From Leishmania martiniquensis (taxonomy: Eukaryota > Euglenozoa > Kinetoplastea > Trypanosomatida > Trypanosomatidae): DNA of 64,000 nucleotides. Numbering within the stretch: position 1 is the stretch's first letter; each line of letters opens with the position of its first letter. The notes under the pieces are model-generated. The model did no database searches. It worked only from the letters and a program-made list of their open reading frames with translations, and had not been told where the DNA came from. The stretch is from positions 380,001 through 444,000 of the forward strand of contig NC_090152.1 in the NCBI RefSeq assembly GCF_017916325.1. Reading direction: 5' to 3'. This document shows positions 51,791 to 60,956 of this stretch, one piece after another. The position numbers and the translations under genes are program-made.

Positions 51791-54748
51791 CGCGTGTGCG
51801 TGTGTGTGTGTGTGTTATGGTGGCGGCGGAAATTTGAAGAGGCAGCTGAGAGAGAGTCCGCATAATGTGGAGAAGAGGTAAGCTCCCGCTGACGGGAGAG
51901 AGATGCTCTTGCGGGTAAGCTGCTTTGACAAGTTGGAGACGCCGACAATGGTGACGATGGCTGTGATACTGCAGTGATGGTGGTGGTGGGTGTCTGCGTG
52001 TGGGGTGGTGGTGATGGCGGTGACGGCATCGGCTGACGTGGGTTAGGGGCTAAGTGCCCCATTCTGCACGTCCCTTCTCCACCGCCTTTGCCCTTCCCAT
52101 CGCTGCCGCTGGACGCGTTTTCACTCCTTCGCCTACGCCTGTCTTCTTGGACTGGTTAACAGGCAACAGGCAAAAGGGACGGCAATGGCGACCCACTTCG
52201 ATGCGCTGTGTAAGTTGCAGGGACAGCAGCACCCAGCAGTCATAGTAAAGCGTATGTGCGCGTGTGCGTATCTCTGTATTTTGCCTTCACACCCACGGAC
52301 ACGCACGTGCGCGTGCGCCGATGCCGGCTCTGGCCCTCTCTGTTCTCTCTCTGTATGCGTGTGCGGGAGCCACGACGCGGTGTCTGGCGCATCGTTCAGA
52401 GGTGCTCCCGTGAACGCGTACTCCGATCATCTATGTATGTGGGTGGCTGCGCTGCTCCTGCGCCTTTCCCCCCCCTGGCGTTGCTTGTCGCGCGTGCGCA
52501 TGTGGGGCCACGGCCGGTGGACGTGAGCAGAGAAACTTGCTGGCGTTGGGAGGGACCACAGGAGAGCGGCAGGGTTCTGCCGGCCACCCTCGGCGGCACC
52601 TCTCTCTCTCATGCCCTGCATACATTCTGTATCACTCCCTGCTTCCCGCTCTACCGTACGTTTCATATCCCTCCCCCCTTTTTCCCCTCGCTCTCTGGCC
52701 TCTCTTGCGGTGCCACCGCCGGCTCACTTTTTGCGCGCGCTCTCTCGTGGCTTGTTAGTTTGCCCTGCGCGTGCGTCTGAGTGGCACAGCTGTGCGTGCG
52801 TATCTCCAGCGGTCCTCCAGCGGCGCAGAGCCCATCGTCGCTGCCGCTCATCTTCCCAGGCGGACTTACACACACACACAGACATACACAGACACACTTG
52901 AGCATACCCCCGCCTCACTCCGTCCCGTCCCGCATCTTTCTCTTATTCTCTTGAACGCTGATTATTTATTATGAGAGAGGCGTACATACCCTCTTCTCCT
53001 CTTCCCTTCCGACACACTCCCTCCCCCCCACTCACGCAGCCATCGGTGCCGTATTTCCCTGTCATGCAAGCGTGTGAGGATCACCGCTCTTTTCTCGCGC
53101 TTTTCCGTTTGCCGGTGTATTCACTGCCCCCTTCCTCCTCTCCATTTTGTGGCTTCTTATTTGTATCCCGTTGGCTCTCTCGCCCGCTCGCTCGTGCGAC
53201 TCGGCGTGGCGCCATCGCCGCTTCGGTGAGCACCTCCCCGACACCGGCCCTCCCCTCCCCCGCTCTCCATTCCACGCAGCCGTACATTTCATCATTGGCG
53301 CATCTCCTCTCCTCTCCTCTCCTCTTCTCATCCTTTTCTACCTCTCTCTGCCCGTCTCCTGTGCATCTCTGCCAAGCGCCCTTCCCCTCCTCTTTCCCTC
53401 CCTCCTTTCTGGGCCATCGTAGCGTATCCGTATTATTTGCTCTACGCCTTACTAAGGTACGCACTCGCAGGCACGCCACGCTGGTACACCCCTCTCTCCT
53501 CCCTCCCTCTGTTTCCTCTCTCCCCTCCTCTGTCTTTTTTCCCTTCTCCGAGTGCGCGGATCTCAAGTGCGTGCGTGCGCGTGCCTTAGAGATTCTGCGC
53601 GTCTCTCTCTCCCTCTCCCCTCTTGCCGTGCTCCATCCGTTCATTTTGTTTGGTTGTCTGTCTGCCTGCGTGTACTCTCTTCCTCCCACTCTTCCTCCTC
53701 TCTGTGTACACATGTATATAACTACACACACACGCGCGCACACACACAGACAGACATTCACACACACACACAAGCGGGTGTATACATTTACATTAGCATA
53801 AAGGCGCGCTCGTCTTTGCTCCCTCCCCTTCCCCCTGGCCGAACTTTTCGCTCGTACGAGCGCTTAAGTCGCTCATCTTCGTGTCTGCCATCCCTTCCGC
53901 TCTTTCCCCCCTTCTCTCCTGCTCGCTGATCCTCTCATAGCAGCGCTCTCTGAGCGTGTTTCCCCGTTATCTTCTCCAGCGTGTTGTGCTGTGTGTGTGT
54001 GTGTACCTCGACACTGCCTTCCTCCGTCTTTCCCCACTCCGCTAACAGGCAGGCAAGCGGGCGTGTGCTTGGGCCGATTCCGAGAAGACACGGAGGCAAC
54101 AACAGCGACTGCACACATCACAGGAAAGAGGCGATATATATATATAGAGAGAGAGGAGCTGCTCACCAGCTGGAAGGCGGCCTGAGCAAGACGAGGCACC
54201 GTTTGCCTCAGACGAGGCCGCGACCGACATTGTCTCACTTCTTCTTTTGTGTCTACGGTCGACATTTGTGTTCGTTTCCTGCGTTTTCTCCTCCTTTTTT
54301 TTCCTCTCGCTGCCCCTGCGCATGTGTCCACACTATCACCTGGACCACCTCTCTTCCTCGTCCCCGGTCTCCTTCCCCGCGCTTCCGAAGTGTGTGTGTG
54401 TGTGCTCTGCATTGTGTGGTACTGCCTGCTACCTTTCTTCTCTTCTCCACCCCATCCTTATCATTGGCTCGCTCTCTTCCCCGTCTCCCGCCTTCCCTGC
54501 GCAGGCCAGCGAATACTGGTGGCTGTGCGTGCATGTGACCATCCAAGCGACTCAGTCACTCGCACAACCGGTCAGAATCTGAAGCAGCTCGAAAGAAAAG
54601 CGGAGATAAGGCGAGGCGCGCTCACGGTGATACCCACGGCAGCAACGGAGAACGGTGAATCGCCACGGCGACACCGGCGCGTGCCTGGTCAGGGAAGTCT
54701 GCCGAAAAAAGTAAGAGCTACGGTAGAGCAACGTCGGCGCGCGCAAAC
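51791..54748. other. Long intergenic spacer
   Basis: About 3 kb, strongly pyrimidine-rich on the plus strand. It has GT and GGT runs at 51.8-52.0 kb, CTCCT pentamer repeats near 53308-53330, CA tracts at 52869-52880 and 53725-53770, and a TA tract near 54134-54146. A 276-codon frame at 53.0-53.8 kb is Ser/Pro/Leu low complexity and not supported. Confidence 0.65.
54425..54504 (+). promoter_or_regulatory. Candidate poly-pyrimidine tract and acceptor of the formin gene
   Basis: A CT-rich tract (about 54433-54498) ends in CCTGCGCAG with AG at 54503-54504, predicting a 5' UTR of about 244 nt before the ATG at 54749. Confidence 0.5.
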
Positions 54749-57700
54749 ATGTCCTTCCGCCGCCCGCACCCAATGCGGCGTTCGAGCACGTATGTCGAGT
54801 TCGCGCAGGCCGGCGAGGACGTTACCCCGGAGAGCAACTTCACCGTACCCGATGCGATGGACTGCGACAGCGTAACGGTCGACCCGGGGGGACCCGTCAT
54901 GTCGCCGAGCGCCCCGGCTCGCGTGCGCTCTCCAGATAATCCCCTGCGTATTAGCATCGTACACATTAAGGACACGCCTGTGTCGCCGCAGAGCACCTCC
55001 ACCTCCACCTCCTTGCCGCAACTCCGTCGTCCCTTGGTGAGTGAGCGTCGACGGCGCGGCTCGCTGTCGGCGAGCGGCACAAACACTTCTCTTCGCCGCT
55101 TCTCGCGCCCAAACACGGTGGAGGTGTCCAAGGACTATCTGCAGTCCGTGGCAGAGGCACACGGGGTCACTGTGGAGCACGTGCGCGACGTCATGATTGC
55201 CGCCCAAGGCGACACCGATCTCATGCTGGCCATTCTGCAGAGCGAGGTTGATGTGCAGCTCGCCTCGCCCACAAACATCGATGTGCTGCATTTCGGCACA
55301 CAAGAGACGGTGCGCCGGCTTCTTCTCTTCCTCGATCTTCCGCGGGAGTGGGAGGGCGAGGTGGTGCGGACGCTGAACGTGACCAACGGCGACGCACAGG
55401 AGGCGGCCGCCATCCTCGCGCAGAAATCCGGTCAGCGGTCCACGCTGCTGCCGAATGATGTCACCGCGTCACGCCAGCAAGTGCTCACAGCCACAGAGGC
55501 CGAGGAGCTACCGCTGCTGCTGCAGCGCTTGGGTCAAAGCCCCAATGGTGAGGCGCATCAGTTGCAGGCCGAGTTCCCGGACCGCACGACGTACGAGGTC
55601 CGCACCGCGCTGCAGTTGACAGACGGCAACATAGAAAACGCGCGCGTCTTCCTGCGCGAGGACCACAAGGCGTCCAAGAATAGCAACAGGGACGCCATGA
55701 ACAACATCTTTGCCCGTGTCGCTGCAACAGGAGGGTCGAGACCGCGACCAGACCACCGCAAAGAGATCGAGGCTGTGTACCATAAGCTCAACGGCGCCGT
55801 CGGCGTCCGCAACAGTGTGGTGGAGGTCCTCGACGCCGCCACGGGTGAGGATGTCGTGACGACGAGTCTATCGCCGCAGGAGTTTCAGCTGTACCGTAAC
55901 GGTGATGGTGCAGGCAGCAGTGGCGGCATCGCTGGTGAGGGCACCGGTGGCACAAGCCCGCAGCAGCCCGTACTGCAAGGCAACGATTCGACTACAAGCG
56001 CGCTCGCATTGAACACACTGCCTGCGAAAACTGGTCCCTCGTCGTTGGCACCGGAGGCGGGCACGTCGTGTGCGTTGGACAAGGTGCCCGACCTGCGTCA
56101 CCCACAGCCACCACTGCTCTCTCCTTCGACGTCCATGACGACGCCATCCTTCTCTGACCAGGCGACGAGCGGGGCACATCACCCATCGAGTGCAGCGCAC
56201 CAGAGCTTTGGGCGAGCTTCTTTGCACGAGGTGCCACCCGCGGCAACGGTCACCGCGACAATTCAACGCGCAACACCGCCTGTGCAGCGCTCGCGTCGTC
56301 CATCGCTCTCGCGAGAGGCGACGAATGTGTCGACCCGCCTGGCAAGCCGCCTTGAACTGCCGTCGCTGCAGCCAGTGCGAACCGGCGGCGGCGCCACCGC
56401 AGCTGGGTGCTCGACCGACGCCCTCAATGAGTCTACCAACACTTCCGCCGGTAACAGCAGTGCCAGCGGGCACTCAAGGGGGCGATCGCCCCCACCACCG
56501 CACTCTGCCAGGGTAGTCGCTCCTCGACGTTCGAGTGTGGCGGCGGTGAACCTGAGTAACCATCGCGGCTCATGCGCTCCTGGGGAGGTGGGGAGGGCAG
56601 ATCACCTGTGGGCCGGCGCTGGCGGCAGCGCGGTAGGCAGTAGCGGCATGTACTTCGCATCCGTAGCGCCCGGGTCGGCTCTCAGTGTGTCGCAGCATCA
56701 CAGCTGCCAGCCGTTGCACTCGCCGCACACTGAATGCCTCCTGAACACAGTGCTTAGTCAGCTTGGCAAGAGGATGGAGAGCCAGCAGGATAAGGGGCTG
56801 CCGCCGCCGCCGCAGTTGCGGCAGCGACAACGCCGGCTGTCTTCGGAGGCTGTAGACGCGGGCTCTGCTCCGGCACTTTTGCCCAGCGGTCTCGCTGACG
56901 GCAACAGCTCGACCGCTTCCGCCTGCGGCGTCTCGACGCCAACGCCAACGGCACCACCGCCACCTCCTGGAAGCTCTGCCACGGCATCGACTGTTGGAGG
57001 CCCTGCTCCTCCTCCCGGCCTCCCTCCACCACCGCCACCGCCAGTGTGCAAGGTAGGTGACTCCGCTACCTCTGCTCCGCCGCCACCGCCACCACCAGCC
57101 GGAGGCTGTAGCGCTCCGAGCCCCCCGGCAGGCTTGCCTCCACCACCGCCGCCTGGTATCCCACCACCGACAGGCGGGCCCAAGTTACCCCCACCCCCGC
57201 CCCCTGCCGCCAACGGCATCCCTCCGCCGCCGCCGCCGCTGCCGAGAACGGGGAAGGGGCCGCCGCCACCGGCAGGGAAGGGCGCGTGCGCTGACGCCGC
57301 CCCGATACCGAATAGCAGCACCACACGCAATGTGCCTATCAACGGCGCCGTTGGCGACTCTGATGATGCCATCTTCAAGACGGCGCGACCAATCGGACTA
57401 ACGGCCGGGGCGCGGGATAAGCTGCTCGCCCTCTTCCCGAAGGCGGCGCCGAAGCATGTGGCGGAGGAGGAGGACACGGCAGCGACGCGTGCGCAGCGCA
57501 TACTTGACCCAAACCGTGACCGGAACGTCGGCATTGTCCTCAAGTTCATCCGGCTGCCGATTCAGCAGATTGAGGCGAGTGTGCGAACATTCGACACGCT
57601 GACGCTGGGCGAGGAGCGTATCTCCGGCCTTCTCAAGATTATTCCGACCTCGGAAGACTTCGAGGCGATCGCGCGGGCGCAGCGGGCGCACGGTGCCCCA

Positions 57701-59158
57701 TGGAAGCGTGCAGAGGAGCAGCAGCTTCCCCCGACGGTGCGTTTCTTCCTCATGACGCAACACATTGACCACTACGCTGAGCGCATCCACGCCTGGAGTC
57801 TGCGGTACGAGCTTCACGGGCGGCTTGAGTACTTGGAGCAGAAGTTGACCAAGGCTGACAAGGCGATTGACGCCATCTTCACCTCCCCATCGTTGCCGGA
57901 CATGCTGTACTTCCTGCTTGAGGTGAGCAACTTTCTGAACGCTGGCAGCCGCTTCCAAGGCGCCAAGGGGTTCCCCATCACACAGCTGCCGCAGATCATG
58001 AACTTCAAGACAACAGACGGCAAAGGCACGCTGTTGCAGTACGTTGCTGAAATATTAGATACCGTGAATCCGCACCTGCAGGGTATCTCGAGCGAGCTGA
58101 TGCCGGCCGTCGACGAGGGTCGTGACATCGATGTGGCCAGCATTGAACAGGAGCTGAAGAAACTTCGGGGCCGCCTGCAGAAGTGCAAGCGCCTGATTGA
58201 ACAGCTGAAGAACGATGTGCGGTGGACGAACGTGCTGGGCAAGTTCATCTATCGCTCGTTGCCGGAGCTGGAGCGTGTCGAGAAGCTCGCGGAGTCGATC
58301 AATCGCAAGGCGGAGCGCCTGCAGGAATTCCTCTGCGAAAGGAAGGAGACGTTTTCGCTGAATGAGGTGCTGAGGGTTCTGTCCAGCTTCTGCAAGCGGT
58401 ACGAGCAGGAGCGCGATAAGCAGCGACTGCGGCAGGAGCGTCAGGACCGCATGGAGGGGAACCGACAGCGGCGGCAGAGCATTGCGTCCGTTTCCGTGGC
58501 GAGCGAAGGCGACGTGTCGTCGCAGACGCAGCCGGACCCGCTACCAAGTGAGCAACGGCTGAAGCTGCAGCCACGGCCGCACTCCTCGCAGAGACCGTCT
58601 CCGGGCCTATGCACAAGCGGACATGGCGTGAGCCGTGGTAGGGCCACCCCTGACGTTGCCTCACGTCCGCAGCACTCCCCGCAAGGGTGCAACGGTGATG
58701 CCGACGCCGAGTGCAGCCGCCGCCGCCTCAGTAGCGGCGCAAGCGGACAGCCTCCTGAGCCTTCCATCGCTAGCCGTCCCGGTGGCAGCACGGGAGCTGC
58801 CGAGCGTGCGAGGTCGCGCCCATCCGACAGCAATGGAAGCGGTGTCGCCAACGGGGCTGAAGACCGCGCATCGCTACACGTGGAGGGCGCCAGCAGCAGC
58901 AGCGCCCCTGCGAAGAGCAACGCGGGCGGCACTTACCGCCGACGCCCCAGCAATGACGAAATGAAGCGACTCGGCGACGGCGCCATCACCCTTTCAGCTG
59001 CCGGACCACCGCCGAGCTCAACCGCGCGTAGCGGCACGAGCGTGGTGGGAGAGGTGTTGCCGCCTGTCGGCCAGTCCCCTGTTTTCGCAGCCGTGCGCAC
59101 CTCCAACGGCGCGCGAATCTCCGTGGCAGGCGACCGACGAGACGTGCGACAAACATAA
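54749..59158 (+). CDS. Formin (FH1-FH2) with N-terminal UBA-like repeats
   Basis: The protein has 1469 residues from the ATG at 54749. Residues about 126-300 contain up to three UBA/CUE-like helical segments (SKDYLQSVAEAHGVTVEHV, NGDAQEAAAILAQKSG, TYEVRTALQLTDGNIENARV). A disordered Ser/Thr/Pro region follows. FH1, about 729-850, has many P5-P8 runs of the kind that bind profilin-actin. FH2 spans about 874-1230: LDPNRDRNVGIVLKFIRLP, SNFLNAGSRFQGAKGFPI, LPQIMNFKTTDGKGTLLQYV and the helical end RLQEFLCERKETFSLNE. The C-terminus is disordered and Arg/Ser-rich; no canonical DAD or GBD is recognised. Formins nucleate and elongate unbranched actin filaments. FH1-FH2 is firm; the UBA-like call is inferred from local pattern. 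Confidence 0.92.
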   Translation: MSFRRPHPMRRSSTYVEFAQAGEDVTPESNFTVPDAMDCDSVTVDPGGPVMSPSAPARVRSPDNPLRISIVHIKDTPVSPQSTSTSTSLPQLRRPLVSERRRRGSLSASGTNTSLRRFSRPNTVEVSKDYLQSVAEAHGVTVEHVRDVMIAAQGDTDLMLAILQSEVDVQLASPTNIDVLHFGTQETVRRLLLFLDLPREWEGEVVRTLNVTNGDAQEAAAILAQKSGQRSTLLPNDVTASRQQVLTATEAEELPLLLQRLGQSPNGEAHQLQAEFPDRTTYEVRTALQLTDGNIENARVFLREDHKASKNSNRDAMNNIFARVAATGGSRPRPDHRKEIEAVYHKLNGAVGVRNSVVEVLDAATGEDVVTTSLSPQEFQLYRNGDGAGSSGGIAGEGTGGTSPQQPVLQGNDSTTSALALNTLPAKTGPSSLAPEAGTSCALDKVPDLRHPQPPLLSPSTSMTTPSFSDQATSGAHHPSSAAHQSFGRASLHEVPPAATVTATIQRATPPVQRSRRPSLSREATNVSTRLASRLELPSLQPVRTGGGATAAGCSTDALNESTNTSAGNSSASGHSRGRSPPPPHSARVVAPRRSSVAAVNLSNHRGSCAPGEVGRADHLWAGAGGSAVGSSGMYFASVAPGSALSVSQHHSCQPLHSPHTECLLNTVLSQLGKRMESQQDKGLPPPPQLRQRQRRLSSEAVDAGSAPALLPSGLADGNSSTASACGVSTPTPTAPPPPPGSSATASTVGGPAPPPGLPPPPPPPVCKVGDSATSAPPPPPPPAGGCSAPSPPAGLPPPPPPGIPPPTGGPKLPPPPPPAANGIPPPPPPLPRTGKGPPPPAGKGACADAAPIPNSSTTRNVPINGAVGDSDDAIFKTARPIGLTAGARDKLLALFPKAAPKHVAEEEDTAATRAQRILDPNRDRNVGIVLKFIRLPIQQIEASVRTFDTLTLGEERISGLLKIIPTSEDFEAIARAQRAHGAPWKRAEEQQLPPTVRFFLMTQHIDHYAERIHAWSLRYELHGRLEYLEQKLTKADKAIDAIFTSPSLPDMLYFLLEVSNFLNAGSRFQGAKGFPITQLPQIMNFKTTDGKGTLLQYVAEILDTVNPHLQGISSELMPAVDEGRDIDVASIEQELKKLRGRLQKCKRLIEQLKNDVRWTNVLGKFIYRSLPELERVEKLAESINRKAERLQEFLCERKETFSLNEVLRVLSSFCKRYEQERDKQRLRQERQDRMEGNRQRRQSIASVSVASEGDVSSQTQPDPLPSEQRLKLQPRPHSSQRPSPGLCTSGHGVSRGRATPDVASRPQHSPQGCNGDADAECSRRRLSSGASGQPPEPSIASRPGGSTGAAERARSRPSDSNGSGVANGAEDRASLHVEGASSSSAPAKSNAGGTYRRRPSNDEMKRLGDGAITLSAAGPPPSSTARSGTSVVGEVLPPVGQSPVFAAVRTSNGARISVAGDRRDVRQT

Positions 59159-60335
59159 GGAGGGGTGCCGTCTTCTACGGCTCTACCCTCCCCCCTGCCT
59201 GACTCTTTCTCTCTGTGCCATCTCTCCATCTTGTCTGCCGGGGGGCGCCGCTGTCCGCAGTGATGGCGCATGCATTGCGCGTTTTCGAGTGGAGGGCGGA
59301 GGAGGCCCATGACGAGAAACAGAGGCCAAGAGCGAGTGGACGCAAGAAAGAGAGATGGAGAGGGGCAGACTGACAGACGTGATTGGTGGTGCGCAGCTTT
59401 GTTGCGCACTCGACCCACCTTTTCGTTTCCCCCCTCTCTCCGCCTCTACTCTTCTGTAATCCTGTCGGTCGCATGTGTACGCTGCGCCTGCGTTTCTGCC
59501 GCTCAAGCGCATTTTTTTTTATAGTTAGGGTGACCTCCTCTCCTCGTCTCTCCCTTCAGTGACCATTTCCGCTTCTCCAAACGTTCTTTGTGCATCTGCC
59601 GATGTGTGCTCCCTCCCTCCTCGCCCCCCCCACCCCCTTTTCTGTCACCGTTTTATATGCCAAATTTTCCTATACCTCCTCTCCCCTCCCCCTTCCGCGG
59701 ATTTCAGCCGCTTCCCTTCACCCTCTCACAAGGGACAGGGCCTCATTGTTCTTACCCCCCCCCCCCCACACACACACACACAGGAAAGAGGGTGTGTGCC
59801 ATTGCTGTGCTTCTCATTATTTTTTTTCTATGTTAAGCAAAAATGTGCGTGTGTATATGTATGCTCTGTGCAGTACTGCGCTTCTGTCACAATGGCGCCC
59901 CCGCCCGTCGTCCTCGGTCGCTGCCGCTTGCGCTCTCCCCCTTTGTGCATGTGTCTCTCTCTCTCTTACTGCTCCCCTTCCCCCCTTCGCTTCTGCTGCC
60001 AGGCTTCTCCCTCTCTCTCCGTCTCTGTCTGTCGCTCGCTCTCTCGCTATGAGAGACGATGACATCAGTGAGGCTGTCGAATTGGTGGGGGAGAGAGGGG
60101 GGCAGAAACGGAGGTGCAAAAGAGCAAAGCTCTGCGTGGCGAATGGACGACGGTGACGTCCATCCATCCATCCAGCACGCCCACGCACGCGCCCTCGCGC
60201 ACACACAACTGACTGCAAAAACACGCCCCCCTCCCGCATGAAAGAAAGCGCTCCAACAGAGGGTGCGGGCAGTGCCCTCTGTAACATCAGCTCAGAGACG
60301 ACGTTGATGGAGTCGATACAAAGTTGCACGTACAC

Positions 60336-60362
60336 ACGCTCCTTTGCTCTGCAAAGGAGCGT
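60336..60362. repeat. Perfect inverted repeat (12-bp stem, 3-nt loop)
   Basis: The arm ACGCTCCTTTGC (60336-60347) is separated by TCT from its exact reverse complement GCAAAGGAGCGT (60351-60362). It lies about 600 bp upstream of the PCIF1-like ATG, in non-coding DNA. Confidence 0.75.
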
Positions 60363-60739
60363 TCTCTTTTGTCTGGTTGCACATGGGACGTGAGCGCATG
60401 CGTGCGATCAGTTTCACACGACACCCTGGCATCGCATCCAAGCCAGCACGCGTTGACACGTGTGCAGAGAAGGGGCGGAGGGGAAGGCATACGTGTGTGT
60501 GTGTGTGCGTATGTGTGGGTGGTGGTGGCCAGGGGAGGAGACGGAGGGTGGCACGTCTCCGGCTTGTGCGCTATCCTCTCCAGCCCCACTTTTTTCCCCC
60601 GTTCTCGGCAAGTAGCAGCACGTCAGCCTTGCGGCGGTGTCGAGGTGGGGGCGCATCGGAGGTGCGAGGCGGATCAGTATTGGGGCAGGGAAGGGAGGTA
60701 CCGGGGTGGGTATGCAGCGCAATGCGGCCCTGCCAGAGG

Positions 60740-60806
60740 CGGCCCCTTGCCCGCTGCGGTCTCCCCTTCCTCCCCAACCACGCCTTCCCCTCTCGCTTTC
60801 TGCAAG
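60740..60806 (+). promoter_or_regulatory. Candidate poly-pyrimidine tract and acceptor of the PCIF1-like gene
   Basis: A CT-rich stretch (about 60760-60800, CCTTCCCCTCTCGCTTTCTG) ends in CAAG with AG at 60805-60806, and another CAG follows within 10 nt. The predicted 5' UTR is about 150 nt. Confidence 0.5.
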
Positions 60807-60956
60807 CACTGCAGCTCTCTGCTCCTCTCGTAACCATTATCAGCTTTTTTGCCCTCTTTTTTCTCTCTCTGGGCACATACACAACGGTTGCCGTTTGCGC
60901 TGCTTCACGCCCACGATGTGGACAGCCGTCACATACGACCCCCCGTTCCATTCCGC

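Larger units (their letters stand above)
59159..60956. other. Intergenic spacer with perfect hairpin
   Basis: About 1.8 kb of pyrimidine-rich DNA between the formin and PCIF1-like genes. It has a long C tract running into CA repeats near 59758-59782 and a perfect 12-bp-stem hairpin at 60336-60362. No supported coding frame. Confidence 0.65.

Noticed and set aside
52971..53801. 276-codon plus-strand frame in the BRR2-formin spacer
   Set aside because: Ser/Pro/Leu/Phe-rich translation of pyrimidine tracts and CA repeats; no domain.
57066..57549. Gly-rich minus-strand frame opposite the formin
   Set aside because: Complement of the FH1 proline codons gives poly-Gly; not a gene.
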